A stretch of DNA of 64,000 nt from Fictibacillus solisalsi. Its GTDB lineage: Bacteria > Bacillota > Bacilli > Bacillales > Fictibacillaceae. The notes under the pieces are model-generated. The model worked only from the letters and a program-made list of their open reading frames with translations, did no database searches and was not told the DNA's origin. The translations under genes were made by a program, and so were the position numbers. Shown piece by piece: positions 35,825 to 44,755 of the stretch (its first letter is position 1; every line of letters begins with the position of its first letter). Location: positions 1,461,418 through 1,525,417 of the forward strand of contig NZ_FNHW01000001.1 in the NCBI RefSeq assembly GCF_900103485.1, written 5' to 3'.

Positions 35825-35861
35825 TGTATCAAAATGAATCAAGTTAGATCATGTTGTTTCA
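35825..35861. promoter_or_regulatory. Four helically phased TGWATCA-like repeats, putative activator sites
   Basis: TGTATCA, TGAATCA, TAGATCA and TGTTTCA begin at 35825, 35835, 35845 and 35855, an exact 10-base period. They lie 95-131 bases upstream of the -24 element and run across the stop codon of the sigma-54 activator gene. The position and phasing suit enhancer sites for that activator. Confidence 0.5.
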
Positions 35862-37674
35862 TTTTTCGCCATAAGGTGGAACGGCCTATTCCCAACAATT
35901 TTGCTGCTTCGGTCTTATTTTCATATTTGCGAAGTGCATCTTGGATCAACTGTCGTTCATTTTCTTTCAGATTCTCTCTCTTTTCTTCTCTGCCTTTTTT
36001 GTTAGAGGTCAGCTTTGGATAAAAGACCTCTGCCTTTTGTGCATTCAATGATGTCCCTTGGTCAAGGAGGATTAATCGTTCAATCACATTTCTCAGCTCA
36101 CGAATGTTTCCTGGCCAGTCATACTGCTTCAAAAGCGGCAGAAAGCCCGGATCAACGTCAATAATTTTCCGGCTATGCTGTTCATTAAACTGTTCCATAA
36201 AGTGATTTACAAGAAGAGGAATGTCGTCCTTCCGATCTCGAAGAGGAGGAAGGTCAAGAGAGAGTACATTTAAACGATAAAAGAGATCCGTACGAAACTT
36301 TTTGCTGCGAAGAGCCTCTTCCATTTCAGTGTTGGTCGCTGCAATAATTCTTACGTTAACAGGAATGGCGCGCTGTCCTCCAACTCTCCTTATCGTTTTT
36401 TCCTGAAGGACGCGGAGAAGATGAGCTTGAATCTGCAACGGCATCTCTCCCACTTCATCCAAGAACAGTGTCCCGCCATGCGTCAATTCAAACAGCCCTG
36501 GCTTTCCTCCTTTTCTCGCACCTGTAAAACTTCCCTCTTCATACCCAAACAGTTCACTCTCCAAAAGGTGCTCCGGAAAAGCCGCACAATTCACCGCAAC
36601 AAAAGGACCTATTGCCCGTCTGCTCTGCAGGTGGATTCCTTGTGCGAATAATTCCTTTCCTGTTCCAGATTCTCCAGTGATCAGTACGGTTGCATCGGTT
36701 TTGCCAAAAATTTCGGCTTGCTCTTTGGCATTCTGAATTGTTTTTGTTTCTCCAATGATGTCATGCAGTGTGTATTTCGCTTCAAGACCATTCTCGTGCA
36801 GTCTTCTCCTTAGCTTCATTTCCATTCGTTGAAGATCGGTGATTTCCTTAAAATTTGAAACCGCGCCAACGACTGTATTGTCCAGCAAAACAGGATACCG
36901 GTTAATAAGGTACTGTTTATCATGAATGGTGGCGATATCTCCTATTTCCTTTTTTCCTGCCTGAAGCACTCTCAACATATCGGAATGAGGGATAAAATCG
37001 GTGATATTCCTTCCAATAACATCTGCCTCCAGCCTTAGATATTTTTTTGCGTGGTCGTTGGTTAAGGTTATTTTTCCATTCCTGTCGACAGCAATTACCC
37101 CATCGTGTGCAGAATGCACAATGGCTTGTACCTGCAGCTTTTCTTTTACAAATTCCTTTGTTACTTCCATTAATTGCAATGCTTGTCGGACTGCAGCCAT
37201 CAATGTGCCGGTTGCAGGATTTACAAAAACCACATTCTCTTTCTTCCAGTGTGGGAACGTTGCTTGCTTATGCCAGGCGGGAATAAAAAGGGAAGCCTGT
37301 AATTTTACTGCATTATTCATTTCGTGTTCACTGCTGAAAACAGGAAAGAAGGGCTCATCTATGAATTGTGATTCCATTTCCAGCCATTCCTTTTCTTTTG
37401 GAGACACGAAAAGAACGGTGGGTTCTTTATGAGCTTGAGTTCTCATTTCTGCTTCAAGAAAATCCTGCCTTTGCAATGAAAGAGGAATAATTGGCACATT
37501 CAAGGACTGAATTTCGTCGACAAAAGGTAATGGTGCGATTACAACAAAAGGATTCATTGATTGATCAATCACAGCTTTCTTGGAATGAAAGCAAGAAGGA
37601 CTTATCCCTTGCAGATGAAAAAGCCGAATAAGCGACGACTCCAGCATTTCGTTACATTTATATAGGGCAATCAC
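35839..37674 (-). CDS. Sigma-54-dependent activator with PrpR-like N-terminal and PAS domains
   Basis: The 611-residue protein has an N-terminal region of about 180 residues resembling the PrpR sensor domain, a PAS domain (about 185-290, [19 protein letters not shown]), an AAA+ domain (about 310-540; Walker [18 protein letters not shown]) and a Fis-type helix-turn-helix at the end ([20 protein letters not shown]). The sigma-54 contact loop reads GSFTGA instead of GAFTGA. It is encoded just before the operon in the same direction and should activate the sigma-54 promoter at 35715-35730. Confidence 0.9.
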   Translation of the reverse strand: MIALYKCNEMLESSLIRLFHLQGISPSCFHSKKAVIDQSMNPFVVIAPLPFVDEIQSLNVPIIPLSLQRQDFLEAEMRTQAHKEPTVLFVSPKEKEWLEMESQFIDEPFFPVFSSEHEMNNAVKLQASLFIPAWHKQATFPHWKKENVVFVNPATGTLMAAVRQALQLMEVTKEFVKEKLQVQAIVHSAHDGVIAVDRNGKITLTNDHAKKYLRLEADVIGRNITDFIPHSDMLRVLQAGKKEIGDIATIHDKQYLINRYPVLLDNTVVGAVSNFKEITDLQRMEMKLRRRLHENGLEAKYTLHDIIGETKTIQNAKEQAEIFGKTDATVLITGESGTGKELFAQGIHLQSRRAIGPFVAVNCAAFPEHLLESELFGYEEGSFTGARKGGKPGLFELTHGGTLFLDEVGEMPLQIQAHLLRVLQEKTIRRVGGQRAIPVNVRIIAATNTEMEEALRSKKFRTDLFYRLNVLSLDLPPLRDRKDDIPLLVNHFMEQFNEQHSRKIIDVDPGFLPLLKQYDWPGNIRELRNVIERLILLDQGTSLNAQKAEVFYPKLTSNKKGREEKRENLKENERQLIQDALRKYENKTEAAKLLGIGRSTLWRKMKQHDLT

Positions 37675-37720
37675 TGTTAAACGCTCCTTTCATTATTAGC
37701 ACTCTATCATTCTTTTATGA

Positions 37721-37745
37721 AAAAAGAGCCCGTTATTGGGCCCTT
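37721..37745 (-). terminator. Terminator after the DoxX-like gene
   Basis: AAGAGCCC pairs with GGGCCCTT (one mismatch) around a 6-base loop, and the minus strand continues with TTTTTTC. It separates the acetoin region from the activator gene downstream. Confidence 0.6.
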
Positions 37746-37757
37746 ATTCATGTATGT

Positions 37758-38159
37758 CTATTTACCTCTTTTTTTGTACAGCGGGAATACACATCGAACT
37801 TCTTCGTTTCTTAGCCATAATCCTCCCCAGCTTAGTATTCCAACATATACAGGGAATAGTGTGAACGAAAACAATGGATTGTCGAGCCGGAAATGCGTGA
37901 CAACAGCCCCTCCAAAATACCCGGTCAGCAGGATGGCACCCAATACAGCTGTTTTCGGATAAAGATAAAGCAGAACCGAAATAAGACCAAGAAGTCCAAT
38001 GGTTACGACGTGATGCTCGGCAAAGCCCAATTCAGTACTGCCATCCACTGCTGCTTTTGCCCTAAACAGTTTGGAAATGCTGTCAAAAAGCATGAAAAGA
38101 ATGACCAGCCCGCTCATAATCCACCCGGTCCACGTGCTCCCTTTAGAACCAAATGCCAT
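37758..38159 (-). CDS. DoxX-like small membrane protein
   Basis: The 133-residue protein has four hydrophobic segments and the DoxX-like sequence SGLVILFMLFDSISKLF, then VVTIGLLGLISVLLYLYPKTAVLGAILLTGYFGGAVVTHFR. Members are four-helix membrane proteins of unclear function. The ATG at 38159 has AAAGGGGG in front; the in-frame ATG at 38204 does not. It follows acoR by 65 bases and could share its transcript. Confidence 0.75.
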   Translation of the reverse strand: MAFGSKGSTWTGWIMSGLVILFMLFDSISKLFRAKAAVDGSTELGFAEHHVVTIGLLGLISVLLYLYPKTAVLGAILLTGYFGGAVVTHFRLDNPLFSFTLFPVYVGILSWGGLWLRNEEVRCVFPLYKKRGK

Positions 38160-38224
38160 ATGATGTCCCCCTTTAACACCCCTTTTCCCCTGAATTTTAT
38201 TCATATACAGGTTGTCTAAAACCC

Positions 38225-40072
38225 TTATAGTCCATATTTATGAATTTTTTTGTAGAAGGTGCTTCTCGGGATTTCACAAAGTTTGGCAGCGAGTGTTACG
38301 TTTCCTTTTGTCTTCTTCAATGCGTCCATGATAACGTTCCGTTCGACTTGATCGCGGAATGTAAGGGCAGTACTTTCATTGGAAGGTATACAGGTGTTAT
38401 CCTGAGGATCCAATGGCCGAAGCAATCGTTTCAATTGGCCAGTATTCATCTCAATTTCAGGCAAGACCTGTAAACGCTCCATCACATTAAACAGCTCTCT
38501 GATGTTTCCTGGCCAATCATACGCCATCAGAGTATCCATCATATGATCTGTCAGGTTTAGAACCAATCCCTGTTTTTCACAATAATACCGTATGAGATCG
38601 GGGATATCTTCCTTTCTATCACGAAGTGCCGGAACAGCCAGCGGATATACGTGGAGCCGGTAAAACAAATCTTTCCGGAACAATCCTTTTTGAACGAGCT
38701 GCCCCAAATCCTGATGAGTGGCACAAATCACCCTGAAGTCAGCCGGAATTTCCTTTGTTCCGCCAACAGGCGTAACTTTTTTCTCCTGCAGCACTCTTAG
38801 AAGGGCGACCTGCATAGCTGGAGGGATCTCCCCTATTTCATCCAGAAAAATGGTTCCGCCATCTGCCTGCCGAAATTTCCCTACCGTACCTTGCTTTTTG
38901 GCGCCGGTAAATGCTCCCGGTTCATAACCGAACAGCTCGCTCTCAAGCAGTTCAGCTGAAAGAGCTCCACAGTTCACCCCAATAAAAGGGCCATTTTTTC
39001 GTGGGCTATTATCATGAATCGCCCGTGCAACCAGCTCTTTTCCTGTTCCGGTTTCACCTGATATATAGACACTCAGCGAGCTCAGCGCGACCCGTCTGAT
39101 CTCTTCAATCGTTTGCTGAAAAGACGTACTCCTCCCCGTTTCACCAGGAAAAACAAAAGTAAGATCCGCTGCAGTTTTCGCCCCCTGCCAGGCGGAGGAG
39201 TACTGTTCGGGAACAAGGCTCACACAATAACCAAGGATCCTTTTTTCTTCATTATGTATGGCCATTTGCTTTTCATTTACCAGGCCATAGTGGACAGTTT
39301 CCGCAATGTTTAGTCCTGCCAAATTTGCGGATCTTCTGCGGAGCGCTTGTCCCATGGCTAAAATTTTACCGTTTGGGCTGCAGACAACGAGATGGGGATT
39401 CATTTCTAAAAGATCCATGCACTGGCGGATGAGTTCCATCTCCCTGTAACTGGACTGGATTCTCAGTTCCTGTTCAATCGCCTGGGACACCGATGCAACA
39501 ACACCGAGCATATAAGGGTGAGCCGTTTGGACAGGACAGGAGACATCCAATACACCGAGGATACTACCCTCCGGATCATGTACAGGCACTGCCGAACAGC
39601 TCCATTGATGGGATGCAATGGAGTAGTGTTCTGTTCCGCTGACAAGTACGGCCTCTTTTGTTTGAAGAGCTGTCCCAATGGCATTGGTGCCTACTTCATC
39701 TTCCGTCCACTTAACACCTTCAATAAAGTTGATCTTGGATGCTTCGGCTATGATTTTCCGGTTGCCATTCAGCGAAAGAACATAGCCTTCTGAATCAATT
39801 AAAAGCGCCATCATGCCCAGCTCCTGAAACGCCTCTTTCATCCGTTTCATGTGCGGCTCCGCAGCTTCCAAAAAACTGGAACTCTGGTTTTTTCGAAGAA
39901 GCAGCTCCTTCTCTGATAAAATATGGCGCCCCTTGGTAAGATAAGGATCCACCTCCACATCCTTGCAGCGGTGCCACGATTCTTGAATGCGCTTATTTAA
40001 ACGCGCAGGATCAAGCACTCCTTCCTGAACAAATCGCTTCCATGTGCTCAAATAACAGGTAGACGCAAGCAT
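38225..40072 (-). CDS. acoR: AcoR, sigma-54-dependent activator of the acetoin operon
   Basis: The 615-residue protein has an N-terminal GAF-type sensor region (about 50-200), a second PAS-like part, an AAA+ domain (about 300-530; Walker A GETGTGKE, GAFTGA loop, FLDEIGEIP) and a Fis-type helix-turn-helix (GNVTLAAKLCEIPRSTFYKKI). This architecture and its position after acoABCL are those of AcoR, which senses acetoin and activates acoA transcription. The ATG at 40072 follows AGGAGG; an ATG 21 bases upstream lies before that site. It has its own sigma-A promoter with a cre site. Confidence 0.92.
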   Translation of the reverse strand: MLASTCYLSTWKRFVQEGVLDPARLNKRIQESWHRCKDVEVDPYLTKGRHILSEKELLLRKNQSSSFLEAAEPHMKRMKEAFQELGMMALLIDSEGYVLSLNGNRKIIAEASKINFIEGVKWTEDEVGTNAIGTALQTKEAVLVSGTEHYSIASHQWSCSAVPVHDPEGSILGVLDVSCPVQTAHPYMLGVVASVSQAIEQELRIQSSYREMELIRQCMDLLEMNPHLVVCSPNGKILAMGQALRRRSANLAGLNIAETVHYGLVNEKQMAIHNEEKRILGYCVSLVPEQYSSAWQGAKTAADLTFVFPGETGRSTSFQQTIEEIRRVALSSLSVYISGETGTGKELVARAIHDNSPRKNGPFIGVNCGALSAELLESELFGYEPGAFTGAKKQGTVGKFRQADGGTIFLDEIGEIPPAMQVALLRVLQEKKVTPVGGTKEIPADFRVICATHQDLGQLVQKGLFRKDLFYRLHVYPLAVPALRDRKEDIPDLIRYYCEKQGLVLNLTDHMMDTLMAYDWPGNIRELFNVMERLQVLPEIEMNTGQLKRLLRPLDPQDNTCIPSNESTALTFRDQVERNVIMDALKKTKGNVTLAAKLCEIPRSTFYKKIHKYGL

Positions 40073-40149
40073 TTTAACCTCCTCTGTTGGCATAAGAGTA
40101 CGGGAATAAAGCTTGTGCTTATTTAGAATATTCTGTCTGTTTTTCTATT

Positions 40150-40178
40150 ATTATACCGGAGTTTAAAAGCGCTTACAA
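40150..40178 (-). promoter_or_regulatory. Sigma-A promoter of acoR with overlapping cre site
   Basis: On the minus strand TTGTAA (40173-40178) and TATAAT (40150-40155) are 17 bases apart. A cre site on the plus strand at 40164-40177 (TAAAAGCGCTTACA, one mismatch to the consensus) covers the -35 box. CcpA bound there would block acoR, in keeping with the known glucose repression of acetoin use in Bacillus. Confidence 0.75.
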
Positions 40179-40188
40179 TCCACACAAA

Positions 40189-40213
40189 AATAAGGCACGG
40201 GGTTTCGTGCCTT
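40189..40213 (-). terminator. Terminator of the acoABCL-reductase operon
   Basis: AAGGCACG pairs with CGTGCCTT around a 6-base loop, and on the minus strand ATTTTTG follows. It lies 23 bases past the reductase stop. Confidence 0.8.
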
Positions 40214-40235
40214 TTGGGTCTGTTCATCATCGTTT

Positions 40236-41009
40236 TTAAGAAAATACGACTCCGCCATCAATCATGATCGATTGGCCGGTCATATAATTGGAATCACTAG
40301 AAGCAAGATATGAAACAAATTGCGCCACATCCTCCGGTTCTTCCGGACGGCCAAGGGCAATTCCTTCCGAAAACTGCTTGAAGGCTTCTCCTCTATTTAA
40401 ATCCATATACTCTGCCATTTTTTCATCGATGTGTTCCCACATCTGGGTCCCAACAATGCCAGGACAGTAGGCATTCACTGTAATTCCAAACGGTGCCAGT
40501 TCCTGTGCAGCTGCTTGCGTCAGCCCCCTTACCGCAAATTTAGTGGCGGAATACACGCCAAGCAGGCTAAAGCCTTTATAGCCGGCAATGCTGCAGGCAC
40601 TGATAATTTTTCCGCTTCCCTGTTTTTTCATCTGTTCAGCAGCAGCCTGAATGCCATATAATACACCAAAGACGTTCACATTAAAAATTCGCTCCAATTC
40701 CTCGGTGGATACCTCAAGGAGTGGCTTTACCTGGGCGATTCCGGCATTTGACACCATAACATCTACGCTGCCGAACGCTTCATGTGTTCGGGAAACAAGG
40801 CCAAATACCTCTTCCCGGTTACTTACATCCGCTTTAACCGCAAGACTTTTTTTGCCCAATTGCTGTATTTCCTGAGAAACACTGTCCGCCCTCTCTTGAT
40901 TCACATCATTAATGACCACATTAAATCCATCGCTCGCCAGTCTCAATGCGATGGCCCGCCCGATTCCCTGGCCGGCACCTGTGACAATGGCAGTTCTTGT
41001 TTCTTCCAT
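40236..41009 (-). CDS. Acetoin/diacetyl reductase (meso-2,3-butanediol dehydrogenase type SDR)
   Basis: The 257-residue SDR has TGAGQGIG at 10-17, the catalytic Ser140, Tyr153 and Lys157, and the [17 protein letters not shown] segment that marks the butanediol dehydrogenase/acetoin reductase group (BudC/ButA). It interconverts diacetyl, acetoin and 2,3-butanediol with NAD(H) and would feed butanediol into the acetoin dehydrogenase complex encoded upstream. Start taken at the second ATG (41009), 6 bases after AAGGAAGG; the first ATG at 41015 abuts the site. Confidence 0.87.
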   Translation of the reverse strand: MEETRTAIVTGAGQGIGRAIALRLASDGFNVVINDVNQERADSVSQEIQQLGKKSLAVKADVSNREEVFGLVSRTHEAFGSVDVMVSNAGIAQVKPLLEVSTEELERIFNVNVFGVLYGIQAAAEQMKKQGSGKIISACSIAGYKGFSLLGVYSATKFAVRGLTQAAAQELAPFGITVNAYCPGIVGTQMWEHIDEKMAEYMDLNRGEAFKQFSEGIALGRPEEPEDVAQFVSYLASSDSNYMTGQSIMIDGGVVFS

Positions 41010-41031
41010 TTGCATCCTTCCTTCCTTTTAA

Positions 41032-42414
41032 TCAAGCATGGACAGCCTGGCCCATTGTAGTAGCGATCGCTTCTGAAATAGCTTCAGACAGCGTCGGATG
41101 TGCAGCAATAAAATCCTCCAGAACATCTACGGTTAATTCGCCGTGAATCATGAGTGTCCCCTGGCCAATCAATTCTGTCGCCCGCGGACCAACAATGGAA
41201 AGACCAAGAACTTCATTGTACTGAGTCTCAATGAGCACTTTGACTTTCCCTGAAGGTTCGTTGAGAATCATCGCTTTGCCGTTGGCTCCAAAAGAGAATT
41301 CTCCCACTTTCACCTCTGCGTACTGTTCTCTTGCCTGTTTTTCCGTCAAGCCGACACTGGCGATTTCCGGAGATGTATAGATGCACCGCGGAACAGCTCG
41401 GTAATCTGTTCGTTTATGCCTTCCACAGGCGTTTAAGGCGGCAACCGTTCCTTCGTGAAAGGCAACATGGGCCAGCAATGTTCCTCCTGTCACATCACCC
41501 GCCGCATAAATATGCGGCACGTTCGTTTGCATAAATTCGTTTACATGTATTCCGCCCCCATCAGCAGCTACTCCAATTTCATCAAGGCCCAGCTCGAATA
41601 CAAGAGGGGTTCTTCCTACCGAGACCAGTACCTTTTCCGCTGTTAACTCAATCGCCAGGCCAGCCTCTTCATAAACCGCCGTTTTTCTGTCAGCATCCAG
41701 CGATTTTAAAGAAGCAGATGTATGTATGTCTACACCGTCCCTGGCCAGCCGGTCCTGAAGAACAGCCGCCATATCCCCGTCTTCTCCCGGTAGGAGCTGA
41801 TCCGCCATCTCTATAATGGTGACTTTTGTTCCAAACCGGCTGTAAATACTTGCAAACTCACAGCCTATTACACCTCCCCCTACGATCAGAAGAGTTGCAG
41901 GAATGGAATCGAGTTCCATCGCTTTCCCGCTGTCAATGACCCATTCCCTGTCAAAAGGGGCAAAAGGAATCTCTGCAGGCTTTGAACCCGTGGCGATAAC
42001 GCAAGAGTGAAAATCTATCACTCTTTTTGAACCGTCACTTTTTCGAACCTGCAGGGTGTTCTCCGTTTGAAACCGGGCTTCCCCCTGAATGACGGTTATC
42101 CGGTTCTTTTTCATCAAATACTGTATGCCTGCAACCAACTGGTCTCTTATTAAGTTTTTCCGCTGTTGGACGGTTTCCCAGTCGATAACCGGCTTAACAG
42201 AGGAGAGTGAAATGCCGAATTCCCCTGCATGCTGAACCTTTTCAAGTACCTCCGCGCTTTCAAGAAGAGCTTTTGTCGGCATACAGCCTTTATTTAAACA
42301 GGTGCCTCCCAAAGCGGATTGATCAATTAAGATTACTTCTTTTCCCTGCTTTGCAGCAGTAATAGCAGCTACATAGCCGGCAGGTCCTCCCCCGATCACG
42401 GCGATTGTTTCCAT
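41032..42414 (-). CDS. acoL: AcoL, dihydrolipoamide dehydrogenase (E3) of the acetoin complex
   Basis: The 460-residue flavoprotein has GGGPAGYVAA at 8-17, the redox disulfide Cys39-Cys44 in GGTCLNKGC, an NAD-binding VGGGVIGCEFAS, HIYAAGDVTGG and the C-terminal His-Glu pair in AHPTLSEA. It reoxidises the lipoyl groups of E2 with NAD. It lacks an N-terminal lipoyl domain. The start is 15 bases after the E2 stop. Confidence 0.92.
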   Translation of the reverse strand: METIAVIGGGPAGYVAAITAAKQGKEVILIDQSALGGTCLNKGCMPTKALLESAEVLEKVQHAGEFGISLSSVKPVIDWETVQQRKNLIRDQLVAGIQYLMKKNRITVIQGEARFQTENTLQVRKSDGSKRVIDFHSCVIATGSKPAEIPFAPFDREWVIDSGKAMELDSIPATLLIVGGGVIGCEFASIYSRFGTKVTIIEMADQLLPGEDGDMAAVLQDRLARDGVDIHTSASLKSLDADRKTAVYEEAGLAIELTAEKVLVSVGRTPLVFELGLDEIGVAADGGGIHVNEFMQTNVPHIYAAGDVTGGTLLAHVAFHEGTVAALNACGRHKRTDYRAVPRCIYTSPEIASVGLTEKQAREQYAEVKVGEFSFGANGKAMILNEPSGKVKVLIETQYNEVLGLSIVGPRATELIGQGTLMIHGELTVDVLEDFIAAHPTLSEAISEAIATTMGQAVHA

Positions 42415-42429
42415 TTCTTCACCTTCTTT

Positions 42430-43674
42430 CTATACCAGCATTGAAAACGGCTCTTCCAGATAATCTTTAATCACCTTTAAAAAAACGGCAGCTGGTGCTC
42501 CATCCACGAGCCGGTGATCAAAGGTGAGACTGAGCGGCAGGATGCTGCGGCGCTCCAAACTTTCTCCCCGGTATACGGGCTGGTATTCCGCAGCCCCTAC
42601 ACCAAGTATTCCCGCTTCCGGAGGATTCAGGATCGGAGTAAAATGCTCAACACCGTACGCTCCAAGGTTTGTGATGGTAAAGGTTGAACCTGTCATTTCT
42701 TCACTGCCAAGCTGATTCTCTCTTGCCTTTTTCGCCAATTCCCGGATCGAAGTGGACAATTGAGACAAAGAAAGTTTTTCAGCATCATGAATGACTGGTA
42801 CAACAAGCCCTTTTTCCAGTGCGACTGCCATCCCCAAATGAACATGGGTTTTTTCATGGATCGAATGATCAATCAAGGCACTATTCATCAACGGGTGAGC
42901 CTGCAGCGCTAAAATTGCGGCACGGGCAATAAAATCTGTTAAGGTGAGTTTCTCTCCAAACCTGCGTTTAACAGACTCTGCACTTTGAGCCTGCAGCATT
43001 TTCAGATCTGTAATGTCCGCTTTCATGTAAATCGTCAGCTGGGCGCTGTTTTGCAAACTGCTGTGCATCCGTTCAGCAATCACCTTGCGCATTCCGGTTA
43101 ACGGCTTGAATGACTGATCAGCCTTGGTCTTCGTTTCATTCTCTCTCCCTGCGGGAAACACCGGCCGGGACTCTTGTGAACCGCTTTCCAGCGCCTTTTG
43201 AACATCTTCTTTGGTAATCCTTCCTCCCGGTCCCGTTCCGGCAAGCGTCAGGATGTCCAGATTGGCTTCAGCAGCCATTTTTCTGGCAACCGGTGAGATT
43301 TTCACTTTATCACCAGGGGTTCTTACAGGTGAAGGAATTTCCTTTACCTGAGGTGATACCGATGCTTCTGCCTCGGGCTCTGCAGCAATACTAGCGGCTG
43401 CCTCGTTTTGGGCATCACCCGGAACGACCTTTTCATCTGGCTGCCCAATGTAGGCGATCGGCGTTCCGGGAGGTACTCCCTTCCCTTCCTCTACGGCAAT
43501 TTCCAAAAGAATTCCCTCTCCGGGAGACTCAATCTCCATTTCAATTTTTTCAGAATTGATGCTGGCAATCAGCTCTCCTTTTTGTACCGGATCTCCTACT
43601 TTCTTGTTCCAGACAGAGACTGTTCCTTCTTTCATCGCCATTCCGAGTTTTGGCATGACAACATTAATGGCCAT
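42430..43674 (-). CDS. acoC: AcoC, dihydrolipoamide acetyltransferase (E2) of the acetoin complex
   Basis: The 414-residue protein has an N-terminal lipoyl domain (1-78) with the lipoylated Lys43 in SEKIEME, a proline/alanine-rich linker, an E3-binding domain (about 122-160: KISPVARKMAAEANLDILTLAGTGPGGRITKEDV), and a catalytic domain (about 190-414) with the active-site FDHRLVDGAPAA. It transfers the acetyl group from acetoin cleavage to CoA. Confidence 0.92.
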   Translation of the reverse strand: MAINVVMPKLGMAMKEGTVSVWNKKVGDPVQKGELIASINSEKIEMEIESPGEGILLEIAVEEGKGVPPGTPIAYIGQPDEKVVPGDAQNEAAASIAAEPEAEASVSPQVKEIPSPVRTPGDKVKISPVARKMAAEANLDILTLAGTGPGGRITKEDVQKALESGSQESRPVFPAGRENETKTKADQSFKPLTGMRKVIAERMHSSLQNSAQLTIYMKADITDLKMLQAQSAESVKRRFGEKLTLTDFIARAAILALQAHPLMNSALIDHSIHEKTHVHLGMAVALEKGLVVPVIHDAEKLSLSQLSTSIRELAKKARENQLGSEEMTGSTFTITNLGAYGVEHFTPILNPPEAGILGVGAAEYQPVYRGESLERRSILPLSLTFDHRLVDGAPAAVFLKVIKDYLEEPFSMLV

Positions 43675-43702
43675 GTTCGTTTCTCTCCCTTCCTTTATGC
43701 TG

Positions 43703-44734
43703 TTACACGCTGAGCGCGTTTACTCCTAAGAGCTCGGATACCACCTGAACGACCTTTTCCGGAGTTGGAAGGTAAATGTCTTCCAGTGGCGGAGAAAATG
43801 GAACCGGTGTATGCGGAGCGGTAATGCGCTTGATCGGGGCATCCAGTAAATCAAATCCTTTATCGGCAACGAGCGCCGCGATATCTGTCGCTATGCTGCA
43901 CCTTGGATTGGCTTCGTCAATGACGATCACGCGGTTTGTTTTGGCCACTGAAGCCAGAATCGTATCTTCATCCAATGGGGAAAGGCTTCTTGGATCAAGA
44001 ATTTCAGCCTGGATGCCTTTTTCCGCAAGCTGATTGGCAGCGTTCAGGGCAACCTGGACCATTTTCCCGATTGCAACTATGGTAATGTCGCTTCCCTCAC
44101 GTTTGATATCTGCCTCACCAAATGAAATGGTGTAATAATCTTCCGGCACTTCGCCTGTCATGTTATAAAGGGTCTTGTCTTCAAAAAAGATGACAGGATC
44201 ATCGTCCTCAATCGCCTTTAGCAGCAATCCCTTGGCGTCATAAGGAGTGGACGGAACCACCACTTTAATGCCAGGAATGGCTGTAAAAAGTGCATACAGA
44301 CTTTGGGAATGCTGAGCCGCTGCTCGAAAGCCGGCCCCATGTGTGGTCCGGATGGTAATCGGAACCCTTGCTTTACCGCCAAACATGTAGCGGAACTTTG
44401 CCCCCTGGTTGAGAACCTGATCGAGGCAGGACCCGATAAAATCATTAAACATCAGCTCAGCTATCGGCCGAAGTCCCGTGGATGCCGCTGCCATTGCAGC
44501 TCCGACATATCCCGCTTCGGTAATCGGAGTATCCAGCACGCGTTCCCGTCCAAATTCCTGAACAAGGCCCTTGGTTACTCCAAGCACTCCGCCCCAGGCT
44601 TCATCATCCTGAAGATGGTCGACCTGAGCACCTCCTGCCACATCTTCACCAAGCAGCAGTACATTTTCATCTTTTCTCATCGCAAGCTTCATTGCTTCAT
44701 TGATGGCCTCAGCCATACTGATTGTTCTTCCCAT
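43703..44734 (-). CDS. acoB: AcoB, acetoin dehydrogenase E1 beta subunit
   Basis: The 343-residue protein has the transketolase pyrimidine-binding domain (LLGEDVAGGAQ, ITEAGYVGAAMAAASTGLRPIAE) and a C-terminal transketolase domain (VIDEANPRCSIATDIAA). With the alpha subunit it forms the thiamine-diphosphate-dependent E1 that cleaves acetoin to acetaldehyde and an acetyl unit. It follows acoA by 21 bases. Confidence 0.92.
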   Translation of the reverse strand: MGRTISMAEAINEAMKLAMRKDENVLLLGEDVAGGAQVDHLQDDEAWGGVLGVTKGLVQEFGRERVLDTPITEAGYVGAAMAAASTGLRPIAELMFNDFIGSCLDQVLNQGAKFRYMFGGKARVPITIRTTHGAGFRAAAQHSQSLYALFTAIPGIKVVVPSTPYDAKGLLLKAIEDDDPVIFFEDKTLYNMTGEVPEDYYTISFGEADIKREGSDITIVAIGKMVQVALNAANQLAEKGIQAEILDPRSLSPLDEDTILASVAKTNRVIVIDEANPRCSIATDIAALVADKGFDLLDAPIKRITAPHTPVPFSPPLEDIYLPTPEKVVQVVSELLGVNALSV

Positions 44735-44755
44735 TGTCCTTTCCTCCTTTTTCGA

